A stretch of 64,000 nt of DNA from Nonomuraea sediminis (GCF_018531495.1 NZ_JAHDTI010000003.1:434001-498000), one strand, 5' to 3'; positions 1 through 8,911 are shown, counted from the first letter of the stretch. Notes: a model not told the origin generated them from the sequence alone. Made by a program: numbers and translations.

Positions 1-330
1 AAGCGAGGCGGGCGCATGTCGGCGGGCCAGCGGCAGCTGGTCGCCTTCGCCAGGGCGTTCCTGGCCGACCCCGCGGTGCTGATCCTGGACGAGGCCACCT
101 CGTCGCTGGACGTGCCGAGCGAGCGGCTGGTGCAGCGGGCGCTGCGCACGATCCTGGCCGAGCGGACGGCGCTGATCATCGCGCACCGGTTGTCGACCGT
201 GGAGATCGCCGACCGGGTGCTGGTGATGGACCAGGGCGAGATCGTCGAGGACGGGCCGCCCGACCGCCTCATCGCCGCCTCGGGCCGCTTCGCGGGCCTG
301 CACCGGGCCTGGCTCGAAAGCCTCAGCTAG
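1..330 (+). CDS. ABC transporter ATP-binding domain, C-terminal end (5' truncated by window)
   Basis: The reading frame is open from base 1, so only the last 109 codons of a larger gene are visible. They hold the end of an ABC ATPase domain: a signature motif of form MSAGQ at about residues 6-10, Walker B with [13 protein letters not shown] near residue 30, and the switch histidine in IIAHRLS. The ATSSLD form and the C-terminal position are typical of fused permease-ATPase exporters of the multidrug/lipid ABC-B type, but the membrane domain lies outside the window, so the substrate is unknown. A perfect hairpin follows the stop codon. Confidence 0.9.
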   Translation, partial: KRGGRMSAGQRQLVAFARAFLADPAVLILDEATSSLDVPSERLVQRALRTILAERTALIIAHRLSTVEIADRVLVMDQGEIVEDGPPDRLIAASGRFAGLHRAWLESLS

Positions 331-336
331 CTGTCC

Positions 337-365
337 GAGCCCGGCTGAAAGCCTCAGCCGGGCTC
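337..365. terminator. Bidirectional hairpin terminator
   Basis: A perfect 12-bp inverted repeat (GAGCCCGGCTGA, 5-nt loop AAGCC, TCAGCCGGGCTC) begins 6 bp after the ABC gene stop. It ends 9 bp before the stop of the convergent zinc-ribbon gene. No U-tract follows, as is usual in high-GC actinomycetes. Its position suits termination of both transcripts. Confidence 0.7.
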
Positions 366-374
366 CGGGTCCCC

Positions 375-803
375 TCAGCTGTGGATGTGCGGGTGCGTGA
401 CCCGCACGAGGTTCTCGTACAGCTCGTAGGCCACGAACAGCGCGACCGGCACGCCGATCGCGGCGAGCAGCCGTCCCGGCAGCGGTGTCCTGGCGGGAAT
501 CCGCCTGGTCACGACGGGTACGGCGGGCGGCACGCCCACGGGTTCCGGCTCCGGCACGGGCACCAGCTCGGGATGGCGGCGCAGGTACCCGTGCGGGAAC
601 ATGGTCACGTGGTAGGCGCCGCAGCCGGGACAGGACGTGCCCGACCAGGGCGGCTGGACGGTGACCGTACCGCGTAACCAGACGACGACTTCGTTGCCGT
701 AGTTGTCGGTGAGACGGCGGACGATGTAGTCCTCCTCCCACACGTGCCAGCACCGCAGGCACTCGAAGGGCCACGTCTCTCGGGTCTCGAACCCGTCGCG
801 CAC
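375..803 (-). CDS. Zinc-ribbon protein with C-terminal membrane anchor
   Basis: This 142-residue protein is not a named family member to me. The N-terminal half has two CxxC knuckles (CLRC and CPGC) around a WHVWEEDY segment, which makes a zinc ribbon. A proline/valine-rich linker follows, then one hydrophobic helix near the C terminus (LLAAIGVPVALFVAYELY). The next gene on this strand (909-1253) encodes a paralogue with the same two knuckles but no membrane helix. I chose the GTG at 803 because a GGAGG lies 8 nt upstream of it; an in-frame GTG at 812 overlaps that site. Function is unknown; a small membrane-tethered metal- or nucleic-acid-binding protein is a guess. Confidence 0.7.
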   Translation of the reverse strand: MRDGFETRETWPFECLRCWHVWEEDYIVRRLTDNYGNEVVVWLRGTVTVQPPWSGTSCPGCGAYHVTMFPHGYLRRHPELVPVPEPEPVGVPPAVPVVTRRIPARTPLPGRLLAAIGVPVALFVAYELYENLVRVTHPHIHS

Positions 804-908
804 GGAGACCACCTCCGGCTCACAGACCGTACGACATCCACTGAGAGTGTCACTCGCGCGTCAGAGGCGCGGCAAGGAGGGCTCATGACACTCTTGGCTA
901 GGAAACGC

Positions 909-1253
909 TCACCGACTGTCAGGGTTAACGATCCAGGAACGATGGACCATGCTGGTGTGCTGGCGCTTGGCCGGACTGACCAGCGGCGTCGGGTCGGGCT
1001 CCGCGGGCTCTCCTGCCTTCTTGGCCTCGGGATGGCGGCCGAGGTACCCCTCGGGGAACGTGGTCACCTGGTGCGAGCCGCACTTGGGGCAGAAGGCCCC
1101 CGTTGACGGCGGCGGGACCTGCACGCCCCCGCGCGTCCAGATGTGACTCTCGTTGCCGTGGCCGTCGTCGACGTGCCTGACCAGGTAATCCTCTTCCCAG
1201 ACGTGCCAGCAGCCGCGGCACTCGAAAGGCAGGTTCCTGCGTTCTTCCTCCAT
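909..1253 (-). CDS. Zinc-ribbon protein, paralogue of the downstream gene
   Basis: The product is 114 residues. CRGCWHVWEEDYLVR and FCPKCGSHQVT form two CxxC knuckles that match those of the gene at 375-803 almost position by position, so the pair arose by tandem duplication. Unlike its neighbour it lacks a C-terminal transmembrane helix and ends in a basic tail. The ATG is preceded by AAGGGGGTGA, close to a full anti-Shine-Dalgarno match, so the start is secure and translation should be efficient. The role is unknown. Confidence 0.7.
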   Translation of the reverse strand: MEEERRNLPFECRGCWHVWEEDYLVRHVDDGHGNESHIWTRGGVQVPPPSTGAFCPKCGSHQVTTFPEGYLGRHPEAKKAGEPAEPDPTPLVSPAKRQHTSMVHRSWIVNPDSR

Positions 1254-1295
1254 GAGGTCACCCCCTTACTCCGAGTGTGCGTCTCGGGGTGCCTC

Positions 1296-1625
1296 TCACG
1301 CAACGCAGAGGACGAAGGTGGCAGCCCCCGCCACCACGCAGAGCGTGCCGAGCCATGCCACCAGCGCGTCCGCCCCGCTGTCCAGGGGCTTTCCGCCGTG
1401 CAGCGCCTCCTGGACCCGGTGGAAACGGACTCCGGTTCGTACCAGGAGCACCCCGCCGCACAGCGCAGCCAGCGCGAAGACCAGCACGGGGGCCAGCGGC
1501 AGGCCGTGGCGCATCGACAGCCCCGCGCCACCCAGGCCGGCCGTGGACAGCGCCACGGCGGATCGCACCCAGGCCAGCCGGGTCCGCTCGCTCTGCAGGC
1601 CCGGGTCCCAGATCTCGGCGGACAT
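1296..1625 (-). CDS. DUF202 family membrane protein (second of pair)
   Basis: A 109-residue protein with three predicted membrane segments. The N-terminal pattern LQSERTRLAWVRSAVAL is the conserved start of DUF202, where an S/N-E-R-T-x-L/F-x-W motif precedes helix 1. It begins 1 bp after the stop of a second DUF202 gene (1627-1953), so the two are an operon and probably form a heteromeric membrane complex. DUF202 proteins are small inner-membrane proteins without an agreed biochemical function. Confidence 0.85.
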   Translation of the reverse strand: MSAEIWDPGLQSERTRLAWVRSAVALSTAGLGGAGLSMRHGLPLAPVLVFALAALCGGVLLVRTGVRFHRVQEALHGGKPLDSGADALVAWLGTLCVVAGAATFVLCVA

Positions 1626-1626
1626 C

Positions 1627-1953
1627 TCAGATGGACAGGATGATCAGCACGAGCGCGATGACGGCCACGGCGGCCACGCCGTACCCGAAGACCGCGGCGA
1701 GCTTGGGCGGCGGGAGCGGGGCCTGGTCGCGCAGGGCGCGCTGGATGTTGCGCCAGCGCGGGTAGGCCATGCCGGCCGCGAGCGCGGCCAGCGTCACGAG
1801 CACGATCGCCAGCGCGGTGCGCACCCAGTGGACGAAGACGCCCTCGGGCACGGCCGCCATGGCGACCCCACCCGCGCTGAGGGCGAGCGCGGTGCTCAGC
1901 CACGTGAGGAAGGTCCGCTCATTGGCGAGCGTGAAACGGGGGTCCGGTTCCAT
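1627..1953 (-). CDS. DUF202 (YidH-like) family membrane protein (first of pair)
   Basis: A 108-residue protein with the family motif FTLANERTFLTWLSTALAL, followed by three hydrophobic helices. It is the promoter-proximal gene of a two-gene DUF202 operon. No ribosome-binding site is visible before the ATG. A TAAATT hexamer on the minus strand (1966-1971) lies 12 nt upstream, so a leaderless transcript is likely. The YidH name reflects resemblance only. Confidence 0.85.
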   Translation of the reverse strand: MEPDPRFTLANERTFLTWLSTALALSAGGVAMAAVPEGVFVHWVRTALAIVLVTLAALAAGMAYPRWRNIQRALRDQAPLPPPKLAAVFGYGVAAVAVIALVLIILSI

Positions 1954-1998
1954 GCAGAAAACGCTAATTTATGCCCATTTCCCCTAGACGAAGCGGGA

Positions 1999-2379
1999 TT
2001 AGGAGGCGCAGGACTTGGCCACCTTCTGCAGGTAGTCGGCCGTCTCGTTGCCGACCTTCTGCACCGCGTCCACGGCGTCGTTGACGCTGTTCACGTCGAT
2101 CTTGCTGAGCGTGTTGGCCAGGTCGTCGGTGGCCTGCTTGAGCGTGGTGTTGGCGGCCTTGTCGGCGACGTCGTTCAGCTTGTTGGCGGCGTCGTCGAGC
2201 GCCTTGTCCATGGCCTTGGGATCGTCCTTGAGCTTGCTGATCTTCGCGCCGAGGTCGGTGAGGATCTTCGGCGCCTCCAGGCAGGCCTGAGCCTTGTCGA
2301 TCGTGTCGTTGACCTGACCGCAGCCGGCCAGGAACACGCCTGAGACGAGAAGGATGAGGGGCGCATACCTGAATCGCAT
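1999..2379 (-). CDS. Small putative lipoprotein
   Basis: The product is 126 residues from the ATG at 2379, with an in-frame alternative at 2397. It starts MRFRYAPLILLVSGVFLAGC: a basic n-region, a hydrophobic core and a good lipobox (LAGC), so it should be lipid-anchored on the outer face of the membrane. The mature part is almost entirely amphipathic helix rich in Asp, Lys, Ala and Leu (repeated DDAANKL, DKAAN and TDDLANTL), suggesting a coiled-coil or helical-bundle fold. It ends SCAS with one more Cys. No specific function is evident. Confidence 0.75.
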   Translation of the reverse strand: MRFRYAPLILLVSGVFLAGCGQVNDTIDKAQACLEAPKILTDLGAKISKLKDDPKAMDKALDDAANKLNDVADKAANTTLKQATDDLANTLSKIDVNSVNDAVDAVQKVGNETADYLQKVAKSCAS

Positions 2380-2459
2380 GCCTGCGACCCTACCCAACCG
2401 GCGCCCGCGGGGCGCTCCCGGGAAAATTCGCCTGCTGCTGTCGTTCTAGGATTTCTTCC

Positions 2460-2717
2460 ATGGCAACTTGCGAGCATCTTTCCAAGGCGGGGGACCCGCC
2501 GGCGCGCACTCCTGAGGGTTGCGAGGAGTGCCTGGCCAGCGGCGGCCGCTGGGTCCACCTCCGCCGCTGTCTGGAATGCGGTCATATCGGGTGCTGCGAC
2601 TCCTCCCCCAGCAAGCACGCGTCCCGGCACTTCCACGAGGTCGGTCATCCGGTCATGCAGTCCTACGAGCCCGGCGAGAGCTGGCGGTGGTGCTTCGCGG
2701 ACAACGTGATGGGCTAG
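2460..2717 (+). CDS. UBP-type zinc-finger domain protein
   Basis: An 85-residue protein consisting of one ZnF-UBP domain: CEHL, CEEC, CLECGHIGCCDS, then HASRHFHEVGHPVMQSYEPGESWRWCF. The spaced Cys/His set and the final W-x-W-C follow the pattern of eukaryotic ubiquitin-hydrolase zinc fingers. Actinomycetes carry such stand-alone domains, often beside Na+/H+ antiporters or thioredoxin-type genes, without a known ubiquitin partner. A TAGGAT at 2447-2452 ends 7 nt before the ATG, suggesting leaderless expression. The last 4 bp overlap the convergent antiporter gene. Confidence 0.85.
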   Translation: MATCEHLSKAGDPPARTPEGCEECLASGGRWVHLRRCLECGHIGCCDSSPSKHASRHFHEVGHPVMQSYEPGESWRWCFADNVMG

Positions 2718-4291
2718 CGCTCCAGAATCGCCTCTTCGAAGTCGAGCGAGGCCATGACCTCGCGCAACACCTCGTCGTCCAGCCTGCGCTCGTCGCGCAG
2801 GCGGATGAAGACCTCCCGTTCGGTCTGCATCATCTCTCTGCGCAGGCGGCGGTAGAGGGCGCTGGGCGTCTCCGAGCCGCCCTGCCCGGTGCCGCCGCCC
2901 AGGCGCTCCCAGGCCGTCAGCGAGCGCCGCCAGGTCTTCTCCTTGAGCTGGTCGATGACCTGCTTCTGGATCTCGTCGGGCTTGCCGCCCTCGCGCTCGA
3001 CCATCTCGTCGAGCTTCTCCAGGCCGGCCGTGAGCGCCGCCTGCTGGGCGGAGGCCTCGGCCAGGCGGTCCTCGTAGATCTCCTGCTCGCTGGAGACGCG
3101 CAGTCTCCTGATCAGCCACGGGAAGGACATGCCCTGCACGAGCAGGGTGCCGATGACCGTGGTGAAGGTCAGGAACAGCAGCATCGCCCGGTCGCGTTCC
3201 GCCATGGTCACGGGTATGGCGAACGCGGCGGCCAGCGAGACCACGCCGCGCATGCCCGCCCAGCCGAGGATCACCGTGACCTTGGGATCGGGCTTGAAGT
3301 CGCGCCTGAGCATCCGCAGCAGGTAGGTGACGACGAACACCCACACGAACCTGGCCAGCACGGTCACCAGGAACACGGCCGCGGCCACGCCCACGACCTG
3401 CCACGCGCTGCGCCCCGCGATCCCCTTGATGACCGGCACCAGCTGCAGCCCGATCAGCGCGAAGACGATGGTCTCCAGAAAGAAGGCGGTCACCCTCCAC
3501 ACCGCGTCGGACACCAGCCGGGTGCCGAACCCGGTGTGGTACATCCGGTTGCCCAGGTACAGCCCGACGATCACCACGGCGATGACGCCGGAGGCGTGCA
3601 CCGACTCGGCCGCGAGGTAGACCCCGAACGGGATCAGCAGCATCACGGTGTTCTCGACCAGCGAGTCGCGGACGCGCTGCAGGATCCAGCCGAACACGAA
3701 CGCCAGCGCCAGTCCGATCACCACGCCCACGGCGGCCGAGTACAGGAACTGACCCACGCCCTGGAACAGGCTGACCGTGCCGCCGATGGCGGCGCCGATC
3801 GCGACCCGGTAGAGCGTCAGCGCGGTCGCGTCGTTGAACAGGCTCTCGCCGATCAGGATCGTCAGCGACCGGCGCGGCAGGCCGAGCCTGCGCCCCACGG
3901 CCACGGCGGCCACCGCGTCGGGCGGGGCGATGATGGCGCCGAGCGCGAAGGCCGCGGCCAGCGACAGGTCGGGCAGCAGCAGGTGCACGACCAGCCCGAC
4001 CACCACGGTCGTGAAGATCACCAGGCCGATCGACAGCATGCCGACGGCCTGCTTGACGTCGCGCAGCTTCAGGTAGGAGCTGTCGAGCGCCGCCGAGTAC
4101 AGCAGCGGCGGCAGGAACACGAACAGCACCAGGTCAGGATTGAGCGGCACGTTCGGCACGAACGGCGACACCGCCAGCCCGGCCAGCACCAGCAGCAGCG
4201 GCGCCGGCCAGCCCATGCGGCGGGCCACCGCGGCCACCGCGATCGCGCCTGCCGCGATCAGCAGCACATCAAGGATCAACGTCCGATCCAC
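2714..4291 (-). CDS. Na+/H+ antiporter, CPA1 (NhaP/NHE) family
   Basis: A 525-residue integral membrane protein with about 12 hydrophobic segments in the first 400 residues and a cytoplasmic, charged helical tail of about 115. Family signatures include FVFLPPLLYSAAL (the amiloride-site-like motif), the ion-binding region ESLFNDATALTLY with its ND pair, and GWAGMRGVVSLAAAFAIP near helix 11. It exchanges cytoplasmic Na+ (or K+) for protons and supports pH and salt homeostasis. The tail (EQEIYEDRLAEASAQQAAL and onward) probably regulates activity. Its 3' end overlaps the UBP zinc-finger gene by 4 bp, and linkage of these two families recurs in actinomycetes. Confidence 0.93.
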   Translation of the reverse strand: MDRTLILDVLLIAAGAIAVAAVARRMGWPAPLLLVLAGLAVSPFVPNVPLNPDLVLFVFLPPLLYSAALDSSYLKLRDVKQAVGMLSIGLVIFTTVVVGLVVHLLLPDLSLAAAFALGAIIAPPDAVAAVAVGRRLGLPRRSLTILIGESLFNDATALTLYRVAIGAAIGGTVSLFQGVGQFLYSAAVGVVIGLALAFVFGWILQRVRDSLVENTVMLLIPFGVYLAAESVHASGVIAVVIVGLYLGNRMYHTGFGTRLVSDAVWRVTAFFLETIVFALIGLQLVPVIKGIAGRSAWQVVGVAAAVFLVTVLARFVWVFVVTYLLRMLRRDFKPDPKVTVILGWAGMRGVVSLAAAFAIPVTMAERDRAMLLFLTFTTVIGTLLVQGMSFPWLIRRLRVSSEQEIYEDRLAEASAQQAALTAGLEKLDEMVEREGGKPDEIQKQVIDQLKEKTWRRSLTAWERLGGGTGQGGSETPSALYRRLRREMMQTEREVFIRLRDERRLDDEVLREVMASLDFEEAILER

Positions 4292-4301
4292 CGGCGCTCC
4301 C

Positions 4302-5471
4302 TCATCTCAATACGGGCACGCGCTCGCCGAGAGCGCGGACGATCCTGATGACATCATGGAGCCCCGACGCTTTCCCGAGCCGGATCGGCGGCCCCGCCCC
4401 GATCCTGGTCGGCAGCAACGCGGGACGCACGCTCCAGCCTTCCCTGGTTCGCCGGAAGCGGAACCAGGCGATGACGCCCTGGTGGGTACCCTCGGGCCCG
4501 GCCGACGGGTTGGCCACCTGGTTGCCCAGCCCGTAGACCACCCACTTGCCGTGGATGCGGTCCCACGGCTGCACCACGTGCGCGTGGTGCCCGACGATCA
4601 GGTCGATGGCCGGGGAGGCGAGCAGTCGCCCGGCCACCCGCCGCTGCCGGGCGTCGGGCGCATGCTGGTACTCGGTGCCCCAGTGCAGGCTGACGATCAC
4701 CACCTCCGCTCCCTCGGCCCTGGCCCTGCGGGCCGCCTTGATGATCACACGAGGGTCGAGACCGTCGTTGACCAGCCAGGGCTTGTTGCGCGGTTCCATC
4801 ATGCCGTTCGTGCCGTAGGTGTAGGAGAGGTGGGCGACGCGGACCCCCCGCACCTCGAGCAGCGTCACCCTGGCGGCCTCCGCGGCGCTCCTGGCCGAGC
4901 CCGCGTGCCGCAGCCCGGCGGCCTCCAGCGCCCGCAGCGTCCTGCGCACGCCGGCCGCGCCCTGGTCGATGGTGTGGTTGGAGGCCGTGGAGCAGGTGTC
5001 GTAGCCGACGCGCTTGATCGCCCGCACCACCTGCGGCGGCACGCTGAACACCGGATACCCGTGGAAGGGCCCGCCGGGCGGGGCCAGCGGCGTCTCCAGG
5101 TGGCAGATGGCCAGGTCGGCCGCGCCGATCACGTCCCGCACGCCCTTCAGCAGCGGGTAGAAGTCCAGGCCCTTGCCGTGGCCGTCGCGCCGTGCCTGGG
5201 CGATCAGCGGCCCGTGCAGCAGCACGTCCCCCGTCGCGGCCACGGTGAAGCTCCGCGCCTCATGGCTCTTGCCCGCGTACGGCGTGGCCACGGCGTGCGG
5301 CGCGGCTCGGCCGTACCACGAGATATCCGGGATACCAGGCGAGAAGCGCACCGTAGCGAGGCGGGCGGCGAGCGGGGACCGGGACGGCATGGAGGTGGCT
5401 GTGGGCGGCGGGAGGCACGCGGGAGCGAGGACGGCGGCGAGAAGGGCTAATCGCACAAGATCGGCGCGCAC
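4302..5471 (-). CDS. CapA-family (PGA_cap) metallophosphatase-fold protein
   Basis: A 389-residue protein. The N terminus is a signal peptide (LVRLALLAAVLAPAC) with a weak lipobox. The core has PGA_cap signatures: TGDVLLH near residue 95, ICHLETPL, STASNHTIDQG, VIVSLHWGTEY and VGHHAHVVQP. These are the Asp/His/Asn positions of the calcineurin-like fold used by CapA proteins. The family is linked to poly-gamma-glutamate capsule synthesis, but no capBC neighbours exist here, so its substrate is open. It starts with GTG and ends 10 bp upstream of the antiporter gene start, on the same strand. Confidence 0.88.
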   Translation of the reverse strand: MRADLVRLALLAAVLAPACLPPPTATSMPSRSPLAARLATVRFSPGIPDISWYGRAAPHAVATPYAGKSHEARSFTVAATGDVLLHGPLIAQARRDGHGKGLDFYPLLKGVRDVIGAADLAICHLETPLAPPGGPFHGYPVFSVPPQVVRAIKRVGYDTCSTASNHTIDQGAAGVRRTLRALEAAGLRHAGSARSAAEAARVTLLEVRGVRVAHLSYTYGTNGMMEPRNKPWLVNDGLDPRVIIKAARRARAEGAEVVIVSLHWGTEYQHAPDARQRRVAGRLLASPAIDLIVGHHAHVVQPWDRIHGKWVVYGLGNQVANPSAGPEGTHQGVIAWFRFRRTREGWSVRPALLPTRIGAGPPIRLGKASGLHDVIRIVRALGERVPVLR

Positions 5472-5506
5472 GCCCGCAGACTAGCCGAGCGCGCGCCCCT
5501 CGGCGA

Positions 5507-6556
5507 TCACCACTCCCTGCGGTCGCCCCGCTCGTCGTACTGCTGCTCGGGGCGCAGCCGCTCCCCGGTGGAGAACATCGGGTCGCCCACGTACGGCCGC
5601 GACAGGGGCTCCTGCGGATGTTGCGGCTGCTGCGTGCCGAGGGCCAGCAGCGGGTCGACAGGGTTGGGCTCGTGCTGCGGCGGGTCGGTGCGCCGGCCGG
5701 CGCCGGGGATGCCGTGCATCGGCGTGCCGAGGCCCGCGGCGCCCGTGCTTCGCTGGGGTTGCTGCGGCTGCTGGTCGTAGTAGCCCTGCTGCTGCGGGGC
5801 GGGGGCCGCCTGCGAGGGGAAGCCGAGCGGGTCGGTCATGGGCTGCCGGGGACGCTCGCCCGGCATCTGGTAGAAGGGCTCCGCGGGCTGGGGCTGTTCG
5901 GTGTAGTACGAGGTGCCCTGGTCGGTGTACTGCGGGCCCGTGAAGGCGGGGTTGTCCTGGTAGTGGGGGCGCTGCTCGGTGTAGTGGGGGCCGGCGAACG
6001 GCTCGTGGGGCTGGGCGAGCGGGTCGTTCTGGTCGACGTACTGCGGGCCGGTGAAGGGCTGGCGCTGCGGCTCGGCGGGATACGGCTGCCGCTGCGGCTC
6101 GCCGTACTGCGGGATGGCGGTCTCGCGGGGGACGGTGGTCTCGGCGTAGGAGGCGACCAGCTTGTCCTGGTGGCCGGGCGTGCCCCTGGCGACCAGCACG
6201 TCGTTGGGCGGGAGCGCGGCGGTGGGCCGCTCGTCGAGCGGCGGCGCGGCGGGCTGTGGAACCGGCTGGGCCGGGCGGTGGTACTGCCCGGTGCCGGGGA
6301 TCACCTCGGTGCCCGGATCGACCTCGGCGGGGATCGCCGGCTGCTCGCCCGTGGCCTCCGCGAAGCCGTCGTCGAGCGTGTCGAGCAGGCGCCCCACGTC
6401 GTCCATCGGCATGCGGAAGCTGGCGGTGCACATCTCCCCACGCCACAGGCTGAGCACCAGGGTGCCCTCGTGCCAGGTGACCCGTAGGCACCGTTCCTGA
6501 CCTCTGGCGTCGAAGAACACTTCACCGAACGACGGCAACGGGACAACTTCCGACAT
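5507..6556 (-). CDS. Proline/glutamine-rich protein of unknown function
   Basis: About 349 residues (ATG at 6556; an in-frame ATG lies at 6565). Residues 1-75 form a compact domain (SFGEVFFDARGQERCLRVTWHEG, then LWRGEMCTASFRMPMDDVGRLLDTL) that looks folded. The rest is low-complexity Pro/Gln/Tyr-rich sequence with degenerate repeats of PFTGPQY, YTEQ and PHY, and it ends in a charged tail. Such tails are typical of disordered linkers or protein-interaction scaffolds. No signal peptide or membrane helix is present. It is divergent from the helicase gene, with about 250 bp between starts. Confidence 0.65.
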   Translation of the reverse strand: MSEVVPLPSFGEVFFDARGQERCLRVTWHEGTLVLSLWRGEMCTASFRMPMDDVGRLLDTLDDGFAEATGEQPAIPAEVDPGTEVIPGTGQYHRPAQPVPQPAAPPLDERPTAALPPNDVLVARGTPGHQDKLVASYAETTVPRETAIPQYGEPQRQPYPAEPQRQPFTGPQYVDQNDPLAQPHEPFAGPHYTEQRPHYQDNPAFTGPQYTDQGTSYYTEQPQPAEPFYQMPGERPRQPMTDPLGFPSQAAPAPQQQGYYDQQPQQPQRSTGAAGLGTPMHGIPGAGRRTDPPQHEPNPVDPLLALGTQQPQHPQEPLSRPYVGDPMFSTGERLRPEQQYDERGDRREW

Positions 6557-6805
6557 GGCAGACATATTGCTTTAACCAGCCTTTATCCGTCCACTCAACC
6601 CCGGAAAACCCTACCTAACCGGCCTTCCCACGCCCATCTGGAACCCCACCGATCTCAGCAGGAAGATCTTCTTTGACCGGGTTGGAGTTCCGACGGCCAG
6701 TGTGCCATGGGCCTCGCGCCCCGGTTCCTCGAACGCCGGGATGCGTCCGTACGATCACTGCGCGTTCGGCGCGCCCACGCGAGAATGCGGGTAGCGTTTA
6801 CTGCC

Positions 6806-8770
6806 GTGCCGGACTCCCACCTCCCCCCAGTCGACGAACTGCTCAGCACCGCCGTGAAGGCCCTGGGAGGCAGCGAGCGGCAGGGCCAGATCACCATGGT
6901 CAAGGCCGTGCAGCAGGCCATCGACGACGAGGAGCACCTCGCGGTCCAGGCCGGCACCGGCACCGGCAAGTCGCTGGCCTACCTGGTGCCCTCGATCAGG
7001 CACGCGATGGAGTCCGACTCGCCCGTCGTGGTGTCCACGGCCACGATCGCGCTGCAGCGCCAGCTCGTCGACCGCGACCTGCCGCGGCTGGCCGAGTCGC
7101 TGGTCAAGGAGCTGCCGCACGAGCCGACGTTCGCCATCCTCAAGGGCCGGCGCAACTACCTGTGCCGCTACAAGGCGACCGCGGGCTGGCCCGAGGAGGA
7201 CGAGCAGGACCAGCTGTTCGACCCGCGCGAGGTGAGCGCGACCGGGCGGATGGTGCAGCGCATCCAGGACTGGGCGGAAGAGACCGAGACGGGCGACCGC
7301 GACGAGCTCGTCCCCGGCGTCAACGAGCAGGCCTGGCGGCAGTTCTCGGTGAGCGCGCAGGAGTGCCTGGGCGCGCAGCGCTGCCCCAGCGGGGCCGAGT
7401 GCTTCGCCGAGCTGGCCAGGGCCCGCGCCGGCGAGGCCGACGTGGTGGTGACCAACCACGCGCTGCTGGCCATCGACGCGATGGGCGAGATCCCGGTGCT
7501 GCCCGAGCACGACGTGGTCGTCGTGGACGAGGCGCACGAGCTGGTCGACCGGGTCACCTCGGTGGTGACCTCCGAGCTGTCCGAGGCTTCGGTGTCGCTG
7601 GCCGTACGCAGGGTGGGGCGGCTGATCGACCAGCCGACCGCCGACCAGCTCATGGAGGCGGGCGAGGACCTCAAGGCGCTGCTGGCGGCGGCCCCCGCAG
7701 GGCGCATCGACGAGCTGCCCGAGGTGCTGGGGCTGACGCTGGCGCTCGTGCGTGACAGCGCGCAGCGGTGCGTCACGGCGATGGGGCCGCGCGGCGGCGA
7801 CAAGGACGATCCGGACAAGGCGGGGCAGCGCAAGGCCGCCTTCACCGCCCTCGACGAGGTGCACGACACCGCGGTCCGGATGCTCGAGGCCTACGGCCAC
7901 GCCACCGAGGCCGACCGCGCCGAGGTGGTCTGGCTCGACGAGGGCAACGACCGGCGGCCGCCCGTGCTGCGGGTCGCGCCGCTGAACGTGGGCGGCATGC
8001 TGCGCGACAGGCTCTTCGGCGAGCGCACGGTGGTTCTCACCTCGGCCACGCTCGCGCTCGGCGGCACCTTTGATGGCATGGCTCGGCAGTGGGGGCTCGG
8101 TGACAAGGGCTGGCAGGGCATCGACGTCGGCTCGCCCTTCGACCACCCGCGCTCCGGCATCCTCTACGTGGCCAAGCACCTGCCCCAGCCCGGCCGCGAC
8201 GGGCTCCCCCAGGCCTACCTCGACGAGATCACCGAACTGATCGAGGCGGCGGGCGGGCGCACGCTCGGGCTGTTCTCCTCGATGCGCGCCGCCAAGGCCG
8301 CCACGGAGGCGCTGCGCGACCGGCTCGACGTGCCGCTGCTCTGCCAGGGCGACGACTCGACGATGCTGCTGGTCAAGCAGTTCTCCGAGGACGAGCCCAC
8401 CTGCCTGTTCGGCACGCTGTCGCTGTGGCAGGGCGTCGACGTGCCCGGGCCCTCGCTGCGGCTGGTCATCATCGACCGGGTGCCGTTCCCGCGCCCTGAC
8501 GACCCGCTCACCTCGGCCAGGCAGCGCCACGTCGCGGCCAAGGGCGGCAACGGCTTCATGACGGTCGCCGCCACCCACGCCGCCCTGCTGCTCGCCCAGG
8601 GCACCGGACGCCTGCTCAGGTCCCAGGACGACCGCGGCGTCATCGCCGTCCTCGACCCGCGGCTGGCCACGGCCCGCTACAGCGGCTTCCTGCTCGGCTC
8701 CCTGCCCCCGTTCTGGCGCACCACCGACCCCGAGGTCCCCCGCGCCGCCCTCCGCCGCCTCGCGGGCTGA
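6806..8770 (+). CDS. DinG/XPD-type ATP-dependent DNA helicase
   Basis: A 654-residue superfamily 2 helicase. Walker A is AGTGTGKSLAYLVPS; motif II is VVVDEAHEL; the C-terminal RecA-like half has VVLTSATLALGGTFDG, GLFSSM and the motif VI-like QGTGRLLRSQDD. Four Cys (in RRNYLCRY, AQECLGAQRCPSGAECF) lie between motifs Ia and II, as expected for the Fe-S cluster of the XPD/DinG branch. It probably unwinds 5'-tailed DNA or R-loops during repair. I chose the GTG at 6806 because homologues begin close to PDSHLPPVDELL; an ATG at 6785 is also in frame. A repeat element starts 13 bp after the stop. Confidence 0.92.
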   Translation: MPDSHLPPVDELLSTAVKALGGSERQGQITMVKAVQQAIDDEEHLAVQAGTGTGKSLAYLVPSIRHAMESDSPVVVSTATIALQRQLVDRDLPRLAESLVKELPHEPTFAILKGRRNYLCRYKATAGWPEEDEQDQLFDPREVSATGRMVQRIQDWAEETETGDRDELVPGVNEQAWRQFSVSAQECLGAQRCPSGAECFAELARARAGEADVVVTNHALLAIDAMGEIPVLPEHDVVVVDEAHELVDRVTSVVTSELSEASVSLAVRRVGRLIDQPTADQLMEAGEDLKALLAAAPAGRIDELPEVLGLTLALVRDSAQRCVTAMGPRGGDKDDPDKAGQRKAAFTALDEVHDTAVRMLEAYGHATEADRAEVVWLDEGNDRRPPVLRVAPLNVGGMLRDRLFGERTVVLTSATLALGGTFDGMARQWGLGDKGWQGIDVGSPFDHPRSGILYVAKHLPQPGRDGLPQAYLDEITELIEAAGGRTLGLFSSMRAAKAATEALRDRLDVPLLCQGDDSTMLLVKQFSEDEPTCLFGTLSLWQGVDVPGPSLRLVIIDRVPFPRPDDPLTSARQRHVAAKGGNGFMTVAATHAALLLAQGTGRLLRSQDDRGVIAVLDPRLATARYSGFLLGSLPPFWRTTDPEVPRAALRRLAG

Positions 8771-8783
8771 TCCAGCCCTCTCC

Positions 8784-8885
8784 TGTACGGCGAGCCGCCC
8801 TACCGGCCGCCCGCCGTCACGCGCTGACGACCCGCGCCCGGCGCTTCCGGCGAGTCGGTGAGGGTTGCCCGCCGCCACGGCGCCA
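8784..8885 (+). repeat. Dispersed intergenic element, copy A (partial)
   Basis: It begins TGTACGGCGAGCC 13 bp after the helicase stop and contains the family core GGCGCTTCCGGCGAGTCGG (8840-8858) and the GCCCGCCGCCACGGCG segment. The middle is shortened and no right terminal repeat is obvious. It lies between two convergent genes. Confidence 0.8.
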
Positions 8886-8911
8886 CATACCCCGGGCACC
8901 GGTCCCGGGGG

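Noticed and set aside
2519..4348. 609-codon plus-strand open frame over the antiporter gene
   Set aside because: It is His/Gln/Asp-rich antisense shadow of a well-recognised membrane protein.
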